Positions 16,774 through 26,426 of a stretch of 49,100 bases of DNA are shown here, piece by piece; the first letter of the stretch is position 1; every line of letters begins with the position of its first letter. The notes beneath the pieces were generated by a model. It did not search any database. It saw only the letters and a program-made list of their open reading frames with translations, and was not told the origin of the DNA. The translations under genes were made by a program, and so were the position numbers. This stretch comes from Candidatus Stoquefichus sp. GTDB taxonomy: Bacteria > Bacillota_I > Bacilli_A > Erysipelotrichales > Coprobacillaceae. The stretch lies in assembly GCA_021768625.1 (NCBI GenBank), contig JAETUM010000017.1, positions 1 through 49,100 of the forward strand, read 5' to 3'.

Positions 16774-18504
16774 ATGTTAATAACTGCTTCACATATTACA
16801 AAATATAACAATTTAAAATGTATTGTTGACGATGTTTCTTTTACTATACATGAACAAGATAAAATTGCATTTATAGGAATTAATGGAACTGGTAAATCAA
16901 CTCTTTTAAAAATACTTGCTGGTTTAACTGATTATCAAGGAGAAATTATCAAAAAGAAAGACATAACAATAAGTTATTTACCTCAAAATCCTCATTTTCA
17001 ACAGAATTATACTGTTATGCAACAAGTTTATGAGTATATTGATAAAAGTGTTCCTGAATATGAAATAAAAGCTATCTTAAATAAATTTGGTATTACAGAT
17101 TATCAACAAACCATTCAACAACTCTCAGGTGGACAACAAAAAAGGGTTGCTCTTGCTATTACTTTATTAAAACCTTGTGATTTATTATTATTAGATGAAC
17201 CAACAAATCATCTTGATAATGAAATGATTGAATATTTAGAAAAATATTTAATCAAATATAACAAAGCTATCTTTATGGTTACACATGATCGTTATTTCTT
17301 AGAAAGAATTACTCATAAAATATTTGAATTAGATCGTTGTCAAATTTATACATATGATGCTAACTATTCTCTCTTTTTACAACAAAAAGCACAAAGAGAA
17401 GAAGTCGCTTTTGCAACTGAAAGAAAAAGAAAACTCTTTCTCAAAAAAGAGTTAGAATGGGTTCGTGCAGGAGTACAAGCACGTACAACAAAGAGTAAAG
17501 ATCGTTTACAAAGATTTGAAGAATTAAGCCAACAAGCAAATATACAAAAAATAGACCAAGTAGAAATGGTAAGTCTCTCTTCACGATTAGGAAGAAAAAC
17601 GATTGAATTAGATAATATTTCTATGTCATTTGAAAAAACTTTATTTTATCCTTTTCAATATCATTTTAAGAAAAATGATAGGATTGGTATATTAGGACAA
17701 AATGGTTGTGGAAAATCAACTTTATTAAATATTATTGCTGGAATAACACAACCTACGAGCGGAAAGGTTATTATTGGTGATACGATTAAATTTGGTTATT
17801 TTAAACAAGGTTATGAAGATATGAATATGCATCAAAGAGTTATTGATTATATCAAAGAAACAGCTTCTGTTTTAAATACAAGTGATGGTCAATTATCAGC
17901 TAAACAAATGTGTGAAAAATTCTTATTTGATTCTGATTTACAATATACAACAATAGAAAGATTATCTGGTGGTGAAAGAAGACGTTTATATTTATTAAAG
18001 ATACTTATGGAAGCGCCTAATGTTCTTTTATTAGATGAACCAACAAATGATTTAGATATTACAACATTACAAATTTTAGAAGATTATTTAGATACATTTG
18101 AGGGTATTGTTATTACTGTTTCACATGATCGTTATTTCTTAGATCGTATTTGTGATGGATTATTTGTTTTTAAAGACCAAACAATTACATATTGTATTGG
18201 TGGATATAGTCAATATATAGATACAACTTCTTCTTTGAAAACAAAGAAAACAAATGGTTCAAAACAATATCGAGAACAAAAAACTAAAAAAGTAAAGCTT
18301 TCATATAATGAGAAAAAGGAACTAACACAGTTAGAAGAAAGTATCCCTTTATTAGAAGAGAAGATTAAAGATATTGATTTACAATTAAATGATGTAACAG
18401 ACTTCCTTGATATTCAAGAATTAGTGAAACAAAGAGAAGAACTTGTTAATCAACTTGATGAATCAAGTACAAGATGGCTAGAATTATTAGAAAAAGAAAC
18501 TTAA
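16774..18504 (+). CDS. ABC-F ribosome-associated ATPase (Uup/YfmR-like)
   Basis: A 576-aa protein with two ABC ATPase domains in one chain and no membrane segments, the ABC-F arrangement. Domain 1 has GINGTGKST, LSGGQQKR and DEPTNHLD; domain 2 has GQNGCGKST, LSGGERRR and DEPTNDLD. The linker between them is charged and helical (AQREEVAFATERKRKLF), and the C-terminus (about 505-576) is a coiled coil like that of Uup/YfmR. ABC-F proteins bind the ribosomal E site; some give antibiotic resistance, others aid elongation. The coiled coil favours the housekeeping Uup/YfmR group, but resistance cannot be excluded. Monocistronic, with an AAGGAG site. Confidence 0.9.
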   Translation: MLITASHITKYNNLKCIVDDVSFTIHEQDKIAFIGINGTGKSTLLKILAGLTDYQGEIIKKKDITISYLPQNPHFQQNYTVMQQVYEYIDKSVPEYEIKAILNKFGITDYQQTIQQLSGGQQKRVALAITLLKPCDLLLLDEPTNHLDNEMIEYLEKYLIKYNKAIFMVTHDRYFLERITHKIFELDRCQIYTYDANYSLFLQQKAQREEVAFATERKRKLFLKKELEWVRAGVQARTTKSKDRLQRFEELSQQANIQKIDQVEMVSLSSRLGRKTIELDNISMSFEKTLFYPFQYHFKKNDRIGILGQNGCGKSTLLNIIAGITQPTSGKVIIGDTIKFGYFKQGYEDMNMHQRVIDYIKETASVLNTSDGQLSAKQMCEKFLFDSDLQYTTIERLSGGERRRLYLLKILMEAPNVLLLDEPTNDLDITTLQILEDYLDTFEGIVITVSHDRYFLDRICDGLFVFKDQTITYCIGGYSQYIDTTSSLKTKKTNGSKQYREQKTKKVKLSYNEKKELTQLEESIPLLEEKIKDIDLQLNDVTDFLDIQELVKQREELVNQLDESSTRWLELLEKET

Positions 18505-18525
18505 AAGGTGGTTAACCCACCTTTT
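18503..18525 (+). terminator. Terminator of the ABC-F gene
   Basis: Arms AAAAGGTGG (18503-18511) and CCACCTTTT (18517-18525) with a five-base loop. The same arms recur at 21190-21212, because this is part of a duplicated stretch. Confidence 0.8.
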
Positions 18526-18863
18526 ATGCTTTATAACTACTATATATATTTAACTGAACAAATTATCAATCATGGATATAAACTTATAGAATCAAATATA
18601 TGATAATTTCCATAAGTTAATAGTATCGACACTAAGAATAATAATACTGCTATAAAAGAGGTCAATATATTATCTCTTGCTTTTAATGCAATCGCATGTT
18701 TCACAACATTATACAGATAATCACAAATAATTTGAAAAGCAAACTTATCAAACATTCCATCCCTATAGAAAGACAGAATGAAAGATGTGAAAGTTGTTAA
18801 ATATAATAGATACTCCTAAAGAAGAAAACCCATAAAACTGATGAAACAATAATATATTGACTC
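18503..18863 (-). pseudogene. Decayed copy of the 3' end of the ABC permease gene
   Basis: This stretch is clearly related to 21190-21640, the last part of the ABC permease gene plus its end hairpin. Read on the minus strand it encodes HQFYGFSSLGVSII, later KHAIALKARDNILTSFI and LLTYGNYHIFDSISLYP, matching the permease's HQAYGFSSLGASII, THAIALKTRNSILASFI and LLTYGNYHIFDSISLYP. It contains frameshifts, many substitutions and a deletion of roughly 75 bases near the gene end. No start or ribosome site exists, so it is not a gene today. With the intact copy it brackets the LysR/alcohol dehydrogenase pair. Confidence 0.88.
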
Positions 18864-19048
18864 CATAAAACTCAAAAGAACAATCCATAACTGAATTGTT
18901 CTTATTTTGTTTATATATTTTTATTTCTAAATCTTTTAAATTGAAAAATAAGTAGAATAATTTTTTTATTAAATCATTTAAAATTCTATGATATTTCTCT
19001 ATTTCTATAGAATATATTAGAACATAAATGATCTTCTTCATTTTTAAA
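18864..19048. other. AT-rich spacer with one hairpin
   Basis: The stretch between the permease remnant and the dehydrogenase gene shows only a hairpin with perfect nine-base arms, AAGAACAAT (18876-18884) and ATTGTTCTT (18895-18903). It may end transcription from the dehydrogenase side. An ORF running across here into the remnant has no ribosome site and is chimeric. Confidence 0.5.
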
Positions 19049-20095
19049 TCATGAACATTTTACAAGTATTTTATATAATGTTTTATCTTTCAATAATACC
19101 TCTATTCCTTCATCTACAAGATGATCTAATTCAATCTCTTTAGAAATTAACTTTTGAGGAGTTAATTTTCCTTCTGATATTAATCTTAAAATATCATCAA
19201 ATCTATTATTATATGCTGCTGATGACATTTTTAATGTAAGATCATGCCCCATAAACGTTACTTGATTTTCTATAACTATTGGTTGATGATACATAGCCAC
19301 AACTTGTATAGTACCATGAATTTTGGCACAATCTATCGCATTATTAAATGTTTGTTGAGTTCCTGCTGCTTCAATAACAACATCTGCACCTCTACCAGTT
19401 AATTCCTTTATACGTTCTACACAATTTTCTTTAATTGCATTTATAGTATATGTTGCTCCCATTTCTTTTGCTAATGCTAATCTCTCTTCTACAACATCTA
19501 CAACAATAGTCATTTTTGCTCCTATCGCATTCGCTGTTTGCATTGCCATAAGACCAATTGTTCCTGCACCAAAGATTACACAACTGTCTTGGAATTTCAA
19601 TCCACTATCAACAACTGCCCCATATCCAACACCAGTTGGTTCAATTAAAGTTCCAACTTTAAAATCTATATTTGATGGAAGCATATGTACATTTCTTTCA
19701 TCCATAACAATATATTGTGCAAAAGCACCATCTGCTGCATATCCTAAACAAGTAATTTGTTCACAAACATTATAATGTCCACTGCGACATTCTTCACATT
19801 CTCCACAATACATTAATGGTTCTGCTGTAACACGATCTCCTACTTTAAAACGAGTAACATTTTTTCCTACTTCTACAACAATTCCTGTAAACTCATGTCC
19901 TTGTGCATATGGTGGTTCTCCTTTTGAAAGATTAGAAGGAACAACCAATGGTGGATACGCATACGCTCCCAAATCACTTCCACAAATACCACAATACTGA
20001 ATTGCAATTTTGACATCATCATCTTTTTCTATAGATGGTTCTTTTACATCCACAAAATCAATTTCCTTATTTCCTAAAAACTTTGCTATTTTCAT
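19049..20095 (-). CDS. Zinc-dependent alcohol dehydrogenase, butanediol/sorbitol dehydrogenase-like (MDR)
   Basis: A 348-aa NAD(P)-dependent medium-chain dehydrogenase. Catalytic zinc ligands are Cys35 (CGICGSD) and the GHE pair His67-Glu68. The structural zinc site has Cys97, Cys100, Cys103 and Cys111 (CGECEECRSGHYNVC). The Rossmann nucleotide site GAGTIGLMAMQ lies at about 172-182. The pattern is closest to (R,R)-butanediol dehydrogenase and polyol dehydrogenases; the substrate is uncertain. The start at 20095 follows an AGGAGGAAG site; an upstream in-frame ATG (20131) has none. A LysR gene lies directly upstream on the same strand, with a terminator between, so the regulator may control this gene from a separate transcript. 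Confidence 0.9.
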   Translation of the reverse strand: MKIAKFLGNKEIDFVDVKEPSIEKDDDVKIAIQYCGICGSDLGAYAYPPLVVPSNLSKGEPPYAQGHEFTGIVVEVGKNVTRFKVGDRVTAEPLMYCGECEECRSGHYNVCEQITCLGYAADGAFAQYIVMDERNVHMLPSNIDFKVGTLIEPTGVGYGAVVDSGLKFQDSCVIFGAGTIGLMAMQTANAIGAKMTIVVDVVEERLALAKEMGATYTINAIKENCVERIKELTGRGADVVIEAAGTQQTFNNAIDCAKIHGTIQVVAMYHQPIVIENQVTFMGHDLTLKMSSAAYNNRFDDILRLISEGKLTPQKLISKEIELDHLVDEGIEVLLKDKTLYKILVKCS

Positions 20096-20145
20096 ATTTC
20101 TTCCTCCTATATATATTTTATCTAAATTCATGACATTTTAAAAAT

Positions 20146-20180
20146 ATAAATAGAGAATAGCCCAGCTATTCTCTATTTAT
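20146..20180 (-). terminator. Terminator between LysR and dehydrogenase genes
   Basis: Long arms AAATAGAGAATAG and CTATTCTCTATTT around a CCCAG loop, overlapping the LysR stop codon. The minus strand continues in a T-rich run. Confidence 0.85.
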
Positions 20181-21044
20181 ATAGTGCTTTAATTCTTTAA
20201 TAAAATATCTTGCTTCTAAAGATAGATTCCTTTCTTTAGAATAAAAAAATCCAATTTGTACTCTAATAGCATTATCATCAACTTCCTTAGAAAGGATATC
20301 TCTATCTTCAAATAATTCCTTATCCCAAGGAGTTTGAATCACATAAGCTAAAGAAGTATTCATTAATTCTTTTGCTAAACAAACACTATTTGTTTTACAT
20401 GAATGGTGAGTAAAAAGCAAAAGATTATTTTCTGTATATTCGTCTAAATTGAAGATAATTTGTGGATAATCTATTAAATCTTTTTGAGTTATCTTATTCA
20501 ATTTTGAAATAGGATGATCTTTATGATAATAAATTGTAGCCTTAGCCTCTTTTATAATTTCAAAAGTTAAATGATGCTCCAAAAATATATCCTTAAAACG
20601 AATAGGATCTAATGTAGACGTCATGATTACCCCAATTTCACTTTGGCTTCTTGATACATCATTAATCACTTGGGATCTATGAGTTTCCCTACATTTTATA
20701 AGAATATAAGATTCTTGAAGTTGACATAAAGATTTGAAAACAGGATAAATAGGCTGAGTACTTATTTTAAATTCAAATCTTTGTTCTTTTCTTTGATTAT
20801 AATAATCAGTTATACTTTTAACTTGATTTAAAATAGAGACAGCTTGATTCAACAAATCCATCCCATCTATTGTTAAAGATACACCTTTATTCGTTCTGTT
20901 AAATAAAGAAACACCTAATTCATTTTCTAATTGTTCAATACTTTTGCTTAAATTTGGTTGTGATAAATATAATTGTCTTGCTGCTAATGAAAATGAACGA
21001 CATGATGCAGCAGTTACAAAACATTCTAATTGATGTAAATTCAT
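20166..21044 (-). CDS. LysR-family transcriptional regulator
   Basis: A 292-aa DNA-binding regulator. The N-terminal winged helix-turn-helix (1-60) is typical: MNLHQLECFVTAASCRSFS, then AARQLYLSQPNLSKSIEQLE and LFNRTNKGVSLT. Residues about 90-290 form the effector-binding periplasmic-binding-protein-like domain; the ligand is unknown. LysR members usually sense a metabolite and control neighbouring genes, so the dehydrogenase downstream is the likely target. It has a good sigma-A promoter at 21104-21132. Confidence 0.93.
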   Translation of the reverse strand: MNLHQLECFVTAASCRSFSLAARQLYLSQPNLSKSIEQLENELGVSLFNRTNKGVSLTIDGMDLLNQAVSILNQVKSITDYYNQRKEQRFEFKISTQPIYPVFKSLCQLQESYILIKCRETHRSQVINDVSRSQSEIGVIMTSTLDPIRFKDIFLEHHLTFEIIKEAKATIYYHKDHPISKLNKITQKDLIDYPQIIFNLDEYTENNLLLFTHHSCKTNSVCLAKELMNTSLAYVIQTPWDKELFEDRDILSKEVDDNAIRVQIGFFYSKERNLSLEARYFIKELKHYINRE

Positions 21045-21103
21045 AAATTCACTCCTAATATAAGATTATCCTATTTTTATAAATAACTTTTAAAACTAAA
21101 TTT

Positions 21104-21132
21104 ATTATACTATTCGTTTTTTATATTGTAAA
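21104..21132 (-). promoter_or_regulatory. Sigma-A promoter of the LysR gene
   Basis: Minus strand: TTTACA (21127-21132), exactly 17 bases, then TATAAT (21104-21109). Confidence 0.65.
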
Positions 21133-21189
21133 ATAAAACTGTTTAGTTATTTTTAGCAATTCTTAACTTTCAGTTTACAATTAGAACAT

Positions 21190-21212
21190 AAAAGGTGGTT
21201 CATCCACCTTTT
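21190..21212 (-). terminator. Hairpin at the end of the ABC/two-component operon
   Basis: Arms AAAAGGTGG (21190-21198) and CCACCTTTT (21204-21212), overlapping the permease stop codon. The T run on the minus strand is short. Its twin lies at 18503-18525. Confidence 0.7.
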
Positions 21213-23577
21213 ACGCTTTATAACTATTGTCTATAAATTTTAACGAACATATCATCAATAATAAATAACCAACAAAAGAATAGAGTATTTGCATAATTCC
21301 TTGATTATCCATTGCATATTGACCATTCATCAATAATGGATATAAACTTATAGAATCAAATATATGATAATTTCCATAAGTTAATAGTATTGGTACTAAG
21401 AATAATAATACTGCTATAAAAGAAGCCAATATACTATTTCTTGTTTTTAATGCAATCGCATGTGTCACAACAATTATACAGATAATCGCAAATAATTTGA
21501 AAAGCAAACTTATCAAACATCCCATTCCTATAGAAAAAAATGAGGGAAGATGTGAAAGTTGTTCAATAGATATAATAGATGCTCCTAAAGAAGAAAAACC
21601 ATAAGCTTGATGAAATAATAATATAATTGGACACATTGTAATCATTAAAAATAATAGACATATAACAATGGAAACAATGTATTTATAGTGAATGATTGTT
21701 TTGTTTCCTTTCACTGTGATTAAAGTCATTCTTTGTATATTATTTTGATATTCATACGGAAACATTTGAGAACCACAAATAATGATAAAAAGACATAAAA
21801 TAATTGAAGGAATCATTGTCCATGTACTTTGTAAAAAAGTGACTTGATATGCATATGGAACAACAAACTCACATTGTGGATTATTTTTAACCCTTTCATA
21901 TTGATCGAAAACTTCTAAAAAAATATCTTCTCCTTCTAATTCTTGATGAATAGGTTCTAACAGTAGTTCTGCTTTTTGAGGTGTTATTTCTTTATTGTCT
22001 TTTCTTTGCATAATCATTTCTTCTTGTTTATGCAAAGATTCATAATATTGTTCTTGTTGGTGAATCCATTCTTCTTTTTCAGGTGTTAATTTCCCTTCTA
22101 ATTTTTTCATATACTCCATATAAATGACTTCATTTTGATCTTTATATATAGTCATATCATGATATTGATAGAATGACAAACCTATACATATCATACACAA
22201 TACCAAAACTTTTTGAATCCAAAAAGTCTTATAAAACTCTTGTGCTAATAATGAAGATAATACATGACTATGTTTAAAATGAAATGATAATTCAAATGGT
22301 GTTATAGACATATTCTTTTTATAATGATAAGTCAAAACACATACTCCTAACATGAAAAGAAATCCTATCATCAAAACAACAAACATTATACTTTGTAAAG
22401 AAATTGCATAACCTAAAATATTGATATTACGATAGATTTGAAATAGTGTTTGAATTTGTAAAAATGAAATAATATTCAAATATTTTAATAAGTAGAAGAT
22501 ATGTAATGGAGGTATTAATATATACAGTATAAATTCTATCCCCACAATAACAATAATGGAAAATAAAGCCATTATTTTATGATTCATCATCACAATAAAC
22601 CACATCATAAATAAACCAACAAAGCTAACAGCTATCCATTTCATTAAGAAAAAGAGAAATAAAAACTGCCAAACATTGATAGCTAAAGGACAATAGGAAT
22701 AACTAGATAATGATTGAATACTCTTTGATAAGTGCCCTATTCCTATACTCATATTCATATAACACAGTTGTGATAATATCATAATCAGAATCATTATTCC
22801 TAGAATCATCATAAAAACAATACTTTTAGAAAGCATTAACTTCCATTGACCATTAGACGTCATTTTCATGATTGAAAATAATTTCTTTTCTTTTTCATCA
22901 ACAATCATCGAAGATGCTAAAACAAACATACTTATCATAATGAGTAAATTTGTCATAGGAAATGAAAGTACATCATTAATTCCTTTTTCGCTTTCATAAA
23001 GTAAGTCAACATTATATAGATTTTGATAATCATGTGCTGTTTTATCTATGTTCTTCTTAGAAAAATCATCACTTTTTTGAAAAACTCCAATTTGTGTTAT
23101 TGTTTTTGCTTTCTCTTGAATATCTTGAAGATATTCAGGATATTGATGTAAAGTATGAAACTCATTATATATTTTTTCTAAAAAAGCTTCTTCACTTTCT
23201 ATAGACTGTGTGTAATATGTTTGATGATTTTCTTGATAAAGTTTTCGATATTTTATCTCAATATCAGGATTTTCACTAAGTAATAAATCTATCGTATTTT
23301 GATTATCTTCAGAACTTTTTTTGAGTTTTTCGATAGTTTCTATAACTTGAAATGCATGATATTTTTGATATTCATCATAAATATATTGATATCTTTGATT
23401 GTTAGGAATTTCATCTAAATTTGATTGTAACTTTGCATAAGCTGATGGTGGAAATGTGGGATTTAACTTCTGATCATATATAAAGACACCTAAGTGAAGT
23501 ATACAAATCATAACTAAAAAGAAGATAAGGTTCTTTTTTTGTAATACTTTTTGAAACTCATATATAATCTGAAACAT
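21211..23577 (-). CDS. Large ABC-2-type permease with extracellular loop
   Basis: A 788-aa membrane protein. A first span lies at about 20-40 (FFLVMICILHLGVFIY), then about 180 residues outside the membrane, then five or so spans (about 215-430), a second membrane-anchored outer segment (about 460-590), and a final set of spans to the C-terminus. This two-half layout resembles ABC-2 permeases that export or expel peptides. The TTG at 23592 is a possible start, but the GAGGAAG site is spaced correctly for the ATG at 23577. It overlaps the ATPase gene by 20 bases, and the two form one transporter. The last ~450 bases are also present in decayed form at 18503-18863. The cargo is unknown. Confidence 0.82.
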   Translation of the reverse strand: MFQIIYEFQKVLQKKNLIFFLVMICILHLGVFIYDQKLNPTFPPSAYAKLQSNLDEIPNNQRYQYIYDEYQKYHAFQVIETIEKLKKSSEDNQNTIDLLLSENPDIEIKYRKLYQENHQTYYTQSIESEEAFLEKIYNEFHTLHQYPEYLQDIQEKAKTITQIGVFQKSDDFSKKNIDKTAHDYQNLYNVDLLYESEKGINDVLSFPMTNLLIMISMFVLASSMIVDEKEKKLFSIMKMTSNGQWKLMLSKSIVFMMILGIMILIMILSQLCYMNMSIGIGHLSKSIQSLSSYSYCPLAINVWQFLFLFFLMKWIAVSFVGLFMMWFIVMMNHKIMALFSIIVIVGIEFILYILIPPLHIFYLLKYLNIISFLQIQTLFQIYRNINILGYAISLQSIMFVVLMIGFLFMLGVCVLTYHYKKNMSITPFELSFHFKHSHVLSSLLAQEFYKTFWIQKVLVLCMICIGLSFYQYHDMTIYKDQNEVIYMEYMKKLEGKLTPEKEEWIHQQEQYYESLHKQEEMIMQRKDNKEITPQKAELLLEPIHQELEGEDIFLEVFDQYERVKNNPQCEFVVPYAYQVTFLQSTWTMIPSIILCLFIIICGSQMFPYEYQNNIQRMTLITVKGNKTIIHYKYIVSIVICLLFLMITMCPIILLFHQAYGFSSLGASIISIEQLSHLPSFFSIGMGCLISLLFKLFAIICIIVVTHAIALKTRNSILASFIAVLLFLVPILLTYGNYHIFDSISLYPLLMNGQYAMDNQGIMQILYSFVGYLLLMICSLKFIDNSYKA

Positions 23578-24292
23578 GTTCATCTTCCTCAAATAATTTT
23601 AAATAGACTTCTTCTAAAGAAGAAACTTGATATTGTTTCACCAATTCTTGTACACTTCCACAACCAACTATTTGTCCTTTTTTTAAAAAAATAACTTTAT
23701 CAGCAATACTTTCTACATCAGAAACAACATGAGTTGCAATTAAAAGAATATGATCTTTTGATAATTTTGCAAAAACATTTCTTAAAGAAACTCTTTCTTT
23801 AGGATCTAATCCTGCTGTTGGTTCATCAAACAATAAAAGCTGTGGTTGTCCAAGCAATGCTTGGGCAACTAACATTCTTTGTTTCATTCCCCCTGAATAT
23901 GTTTTACACTTTCGTGAAAGATATTTTTCCATATTCACAAGTTTAGCAACTCTAGCTACTTCATCTTTTATTTTTTCTTTAGGTATACCTTTCAATAATG
24001 CCATATATGTTAAAAAGCGTAATCCACTCATTTCCTCATATAACCCTTGTTGTTGAGGAGCATATCCTAAAATAGAATAAAATTGATTTTTAAGTTTATA
24101 AGTAGGCTGTTGATTCCAATAAACTTCTCCTGATGTCATACTTAACTGATATGTAATAATATTCATAAGTGTAGATTTTCCTGCCCCATTAGGACCAAGT
24201 AAAGCATAAATGCCTTTATCTATTTGAAGGTTAACATGATCTAATGCTACAACATCTTTATATTCTTTTGTAACGTTTTTTATCTCTAACAT
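23558..24292 (-). CDS. ABC transporter ATPase (peptide/antibiotic exporter type)
   Basis: A 244-aa nucleotide-binding subunit. Walker A is GPNGAGKST, the Q-loop region YAPQQQGLYEEMSG, the signature YSGGMKQR, Walker B LLLFDEPTAGLD and the switch His in LIATHVVSD. The sequence is of the ABC-2/CcmA group (DRA-like), as used by exporters of lantibiotics and other peptides. The start is the ATG at 24292 behind an AAGGAG site. It lies between the lipoprotein and the permease genes of the same operon. Confidence 0.92.
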   Translation of the reverse strand: MLEIKNVTKEYKDVVALDHVNLQIDKGIYALLGPNGAGKSTLMNIITYQLSMTSGEVYWNQQPTYKLKNQFYSILGYAPQQQGLYEEMSGLRFLTYMALLKGIPKEKIKDEVARVAKLVNMEKYLSRKCKTYSGGMKQRMLVAQALLGQPQLLLFDEPTAGLDPKERVSLRNVFAKLSKDHILLIATHVVSDVESIADKVIFLKKGQIVGCGSVQELVKQYQVSSLEEVYLKLFEEDEHVSDYI

Positions 24293-24304
24293 ATACACTT
24301 CTCC

Positions 24305-25597
24305 TTATTGAATGACAGACATTTTTTGATAGTTTTTCTTGTTATTAAAGAAGTCATCAATAGAAATCAATCCTTTATATTCTTTTTTTGTTTCATATTG
24401 CATTGTTCCAGCCCATGTTTTTTCATAGTCACCTTCTCTATCATATAAAACAAAAACTTTATCAGAAGTCATAGAAATAATATTTACAGGTTCTTTAGGA
24501 GCCCTTGTATATTGTTTTAATTCTTTGATTTTAGGTTTATCAATAGATGAAATTAATGTTTTTTGGAATTTATCTCCTTTCCATTGATTTATCAAAAGTT
24601 GATGACCATAAACATCCAATGAATATTCATAGCCTTTATCTAAAGAAAGAAATTTACTAATTTTTTGGGTTGCTAAATCAAAACAATAAACAAAGTTTTT
24701 ATCTGTATAATAGGTCTTATTTTGATAATAATTCACTGGTATAACTTCTTTTGTTTTGATGGTCTCTTTCTTAAGAGTATCTATATTCACAATTTCATAT
24801 AAAGATTTGCTCTTTTCCATAATACGATCATATCCACTAAAATCCTTTTTATCTAAGTATTTTTGAGGATCTTCTTGACAATAGTAACCTGATAAAATCA
24901 ATTTTCTTCCTTCTACAGCCGCAATATCTTTATCAGATAAACCATCATATAAATCCATAACTTTTTCCTTTTGACCTGTTTTTAAATTAATTTTAAATAA
25001 TTCATTTTGTGTTATTACTTGCATATGAGAATTCTTGCTTGTTTCAACATCATCATTTTTACTAATAGAGAGATACATATCATGACCATCTAAAGCAATA
25101 TTTCCTGCTGTAAATTGATAACCTTCTTCTAATTGACATAGTTCTTTTCTGTTTTGTCCATCTAAATCCATTTGATAAATATGTGGTGTAGATTTCATTG
25201 ATGATACTAAACCATCGCCAGAAAGCTGCATAACTGCACCTGCTGACTCTATAAAATAAAGATGATCTTTATAAACAAACATCTCGGATATATCACCAAA
25301 TGGTAAATAAGATGTACATGATTCATCTTTATGTTGACATTCTGGTTTATTACATAAATAAATTTCTTGACCTGTTGAATAATCAGTATAGAGAAGATGA
25401 GTTTCTCCATCATTATGACTTAAACGATAATATCCATCATCATTTCCATCTCCTTCATTAGCTAAATACTTCCATTCTTTTAAAACTAAATTTTCCTTTT
25501 GAGATGGATTGTCACTTGCTTCTGGCTTATTTTTTCCGTTCTTTTCTTGACAAGCGACTAATAAAATACAACATAATATTAAAATAACCTTTCTCAT
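24305..25597 (-). CDS. Beta-propeller-like lipoprotein of an ABC/two-component operon
   Basis: A 430-aa lipoprotein with lipobox CCILLVAC near residue 16. After a short linker it shows repeated strand motifs of about 45-60 residues (FVYKDHLYFIES, IALDGHDMYLSIS, YYTDKNFVYCF), as in beta-propeller or DUF5050-like sensors. A conserved feature is EIYLCNKPECQHKDESC, a Cys-rich motif seen in many Firmicute lipoproteins of this kind, which may bind a metal or form disulfides. Position between the kinase and the ABC genes suggests a binding or sensing part of the transporter. Exact role unknown. Confidence 0.7.
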   Translation of the reverse strand: MRKVILILCCILLVACQEKNGKNKPEASDNPSQKENLVLKEWKYLANEGDGNDDGYYRLSHNDGETHLLYTDYSTGQEIYLCNKPECQHKDESCTSYLPFGDISEMFVYKDHLYFIESAGAVMQLSGDGLVSSMKSTPHIYQMDLDGQNRKELCQLEEGYQFTAGNIALDGHDMYLSISKNDDVETSKNSHMQVITQNELFKINLKTGQKEKVMDLYDGLSDKDIAAVEGRKLILSGYYCQEDPQKYLDKKDFSGYDRIMEKSKSLYEIVNIDTLKKETIKTKEVIPVNYYQNKTYYTDKNFVYCFDLATQKISKFLSLDKGYEYSLDVYGHQLLINQWKGDKFQKTLISSIDKPKIKELKQYTRAPKEPVNIISMTSDKVFVLYDREGDYEKTWAGTMQYETKKEYKGLISIDDFFNNKKNYQKMSVIQ

Positions 25598-25645
25598 TTT
25601 TCATCACCCATAGTTACTTTATCAAGCACTTGTATCTAAATTGTA

Positions 25646-25669
25646 AATAGCACTCATATGAGTGCTATT
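25646..25669. promoter_or_regulatory. Perfect 24-bp palindrome inside the operon
   Basis: AATAGCACTC, then ATAT, then GAGTGCTATT: a perfect palindrome overlapping the stop codon of the membrane-anchored gene and 49 bases before the lipoprotein start. On the RNA it would be a stable hairpin but with no T run, so it may tune expression within the operon or be an operator. Confidence 0.6.
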
Positions 25670-26426
25670 CCACAATAATATGAACTTGTTTTTGAAAAGC
25701 AGAATAAAGTATTGATGTTCTTATACTATAAGTTTGTTGCCCATCTATCACTGTATTTTCAAATGACACACGCAATTTTGCTTGATAAGATTCATAACCA
25801 TTTTGGTTATAATGCCAATCGTCTATATCATCTAACTCTAAATATTGAATCATATTCCATAATAATGTTTTCATTTCATCCTGATTGATTTGTTGAACAT
25901 CATCTTTTGTTATAGAGATTTTCATAATCTTATGTGTTTGAGCATCCATATGAAAATCAATGATTTTATCATGTTGACTATTCAATCTATAAATTTGTTC
26001 TAAAGCATATTGTTCAATTGTTTGTTTCTTATTTTTTATTAATGTTCCAAAAGTTAATTGATAATCTTTTTGTGGATCACTTTCTAAAAGAGAATGCGTT
26101 AATATCTTATGGTTAATGAGTTTTTGTATTTCTTGACTATATATATCTTGCATATTCTTTAAACTTTTTTGTTGTTTCTTTGAATATGATTGACTATTTT
26201 TAATAATATATCTCTCTTGTTCTACTTCATTATTTAAAACATAATCATACTGATATAAATAAGAAATCAGAGGATGCTTTTTTAAAATATCTTCCATCTT
26301 CCCTCCATCTATTGATATAGCCTCATTATAATTTGTATAATCCTGAATCATAAAAGATAATTTAGGTAAACCAAGACATAATCCAATAAGTATACTTCCT
26401 AAAACCCTTACTTTGACCTTATTCAT
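25665..26426 (-). CDS. Membrane-anchored protein of unknown function
   Basis: A 253-aa protein with one N-terminal hydrophobic segment (VRVLGSILIGLCLGLPKL) and an extracellular domain of about 225 residues with no recognised family. It ends in a beta-rich region (YQAKLRVSFENT, QTYSIRTSILYS). The start at 26426 follows a TTGGAGG site and overlaps the end of the kinase gene by eight bases. Being between the sensor kinase and the lipoprotein, it may assist sensing or the transporter, but nothing in the sequence proves this. Confidence 0.7.
   Translation of the reverse strand: MNKVKVRVLGSILIGLCLGLPKLSFMIQDYTNYNEAISIDGGKMEDILKKHPLISYLYQYDYVLNNEVEQERYIIKNSQSYSKKQQKSLKNMQDIYSQEIQKLINHKILTHSLLESDPQKDYQLTFGTLIKNKKQTIEQYALEQIYRLNSQHDKIIDFHMDAQTHKIMKISITKDDVQQINQDEMKTLLWNMIQYLELDDIDDWHYNQNGYESYQAKLRVSFENTVIDGQQTYSIRTSILYSAFQKQVHIIVE

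Noticed and set aside
18763-19041. A 92-codon minus-strand frame
   Set aside because: It has no ribosome site and joins spacer to the permease remnant; it is a chance chimera.
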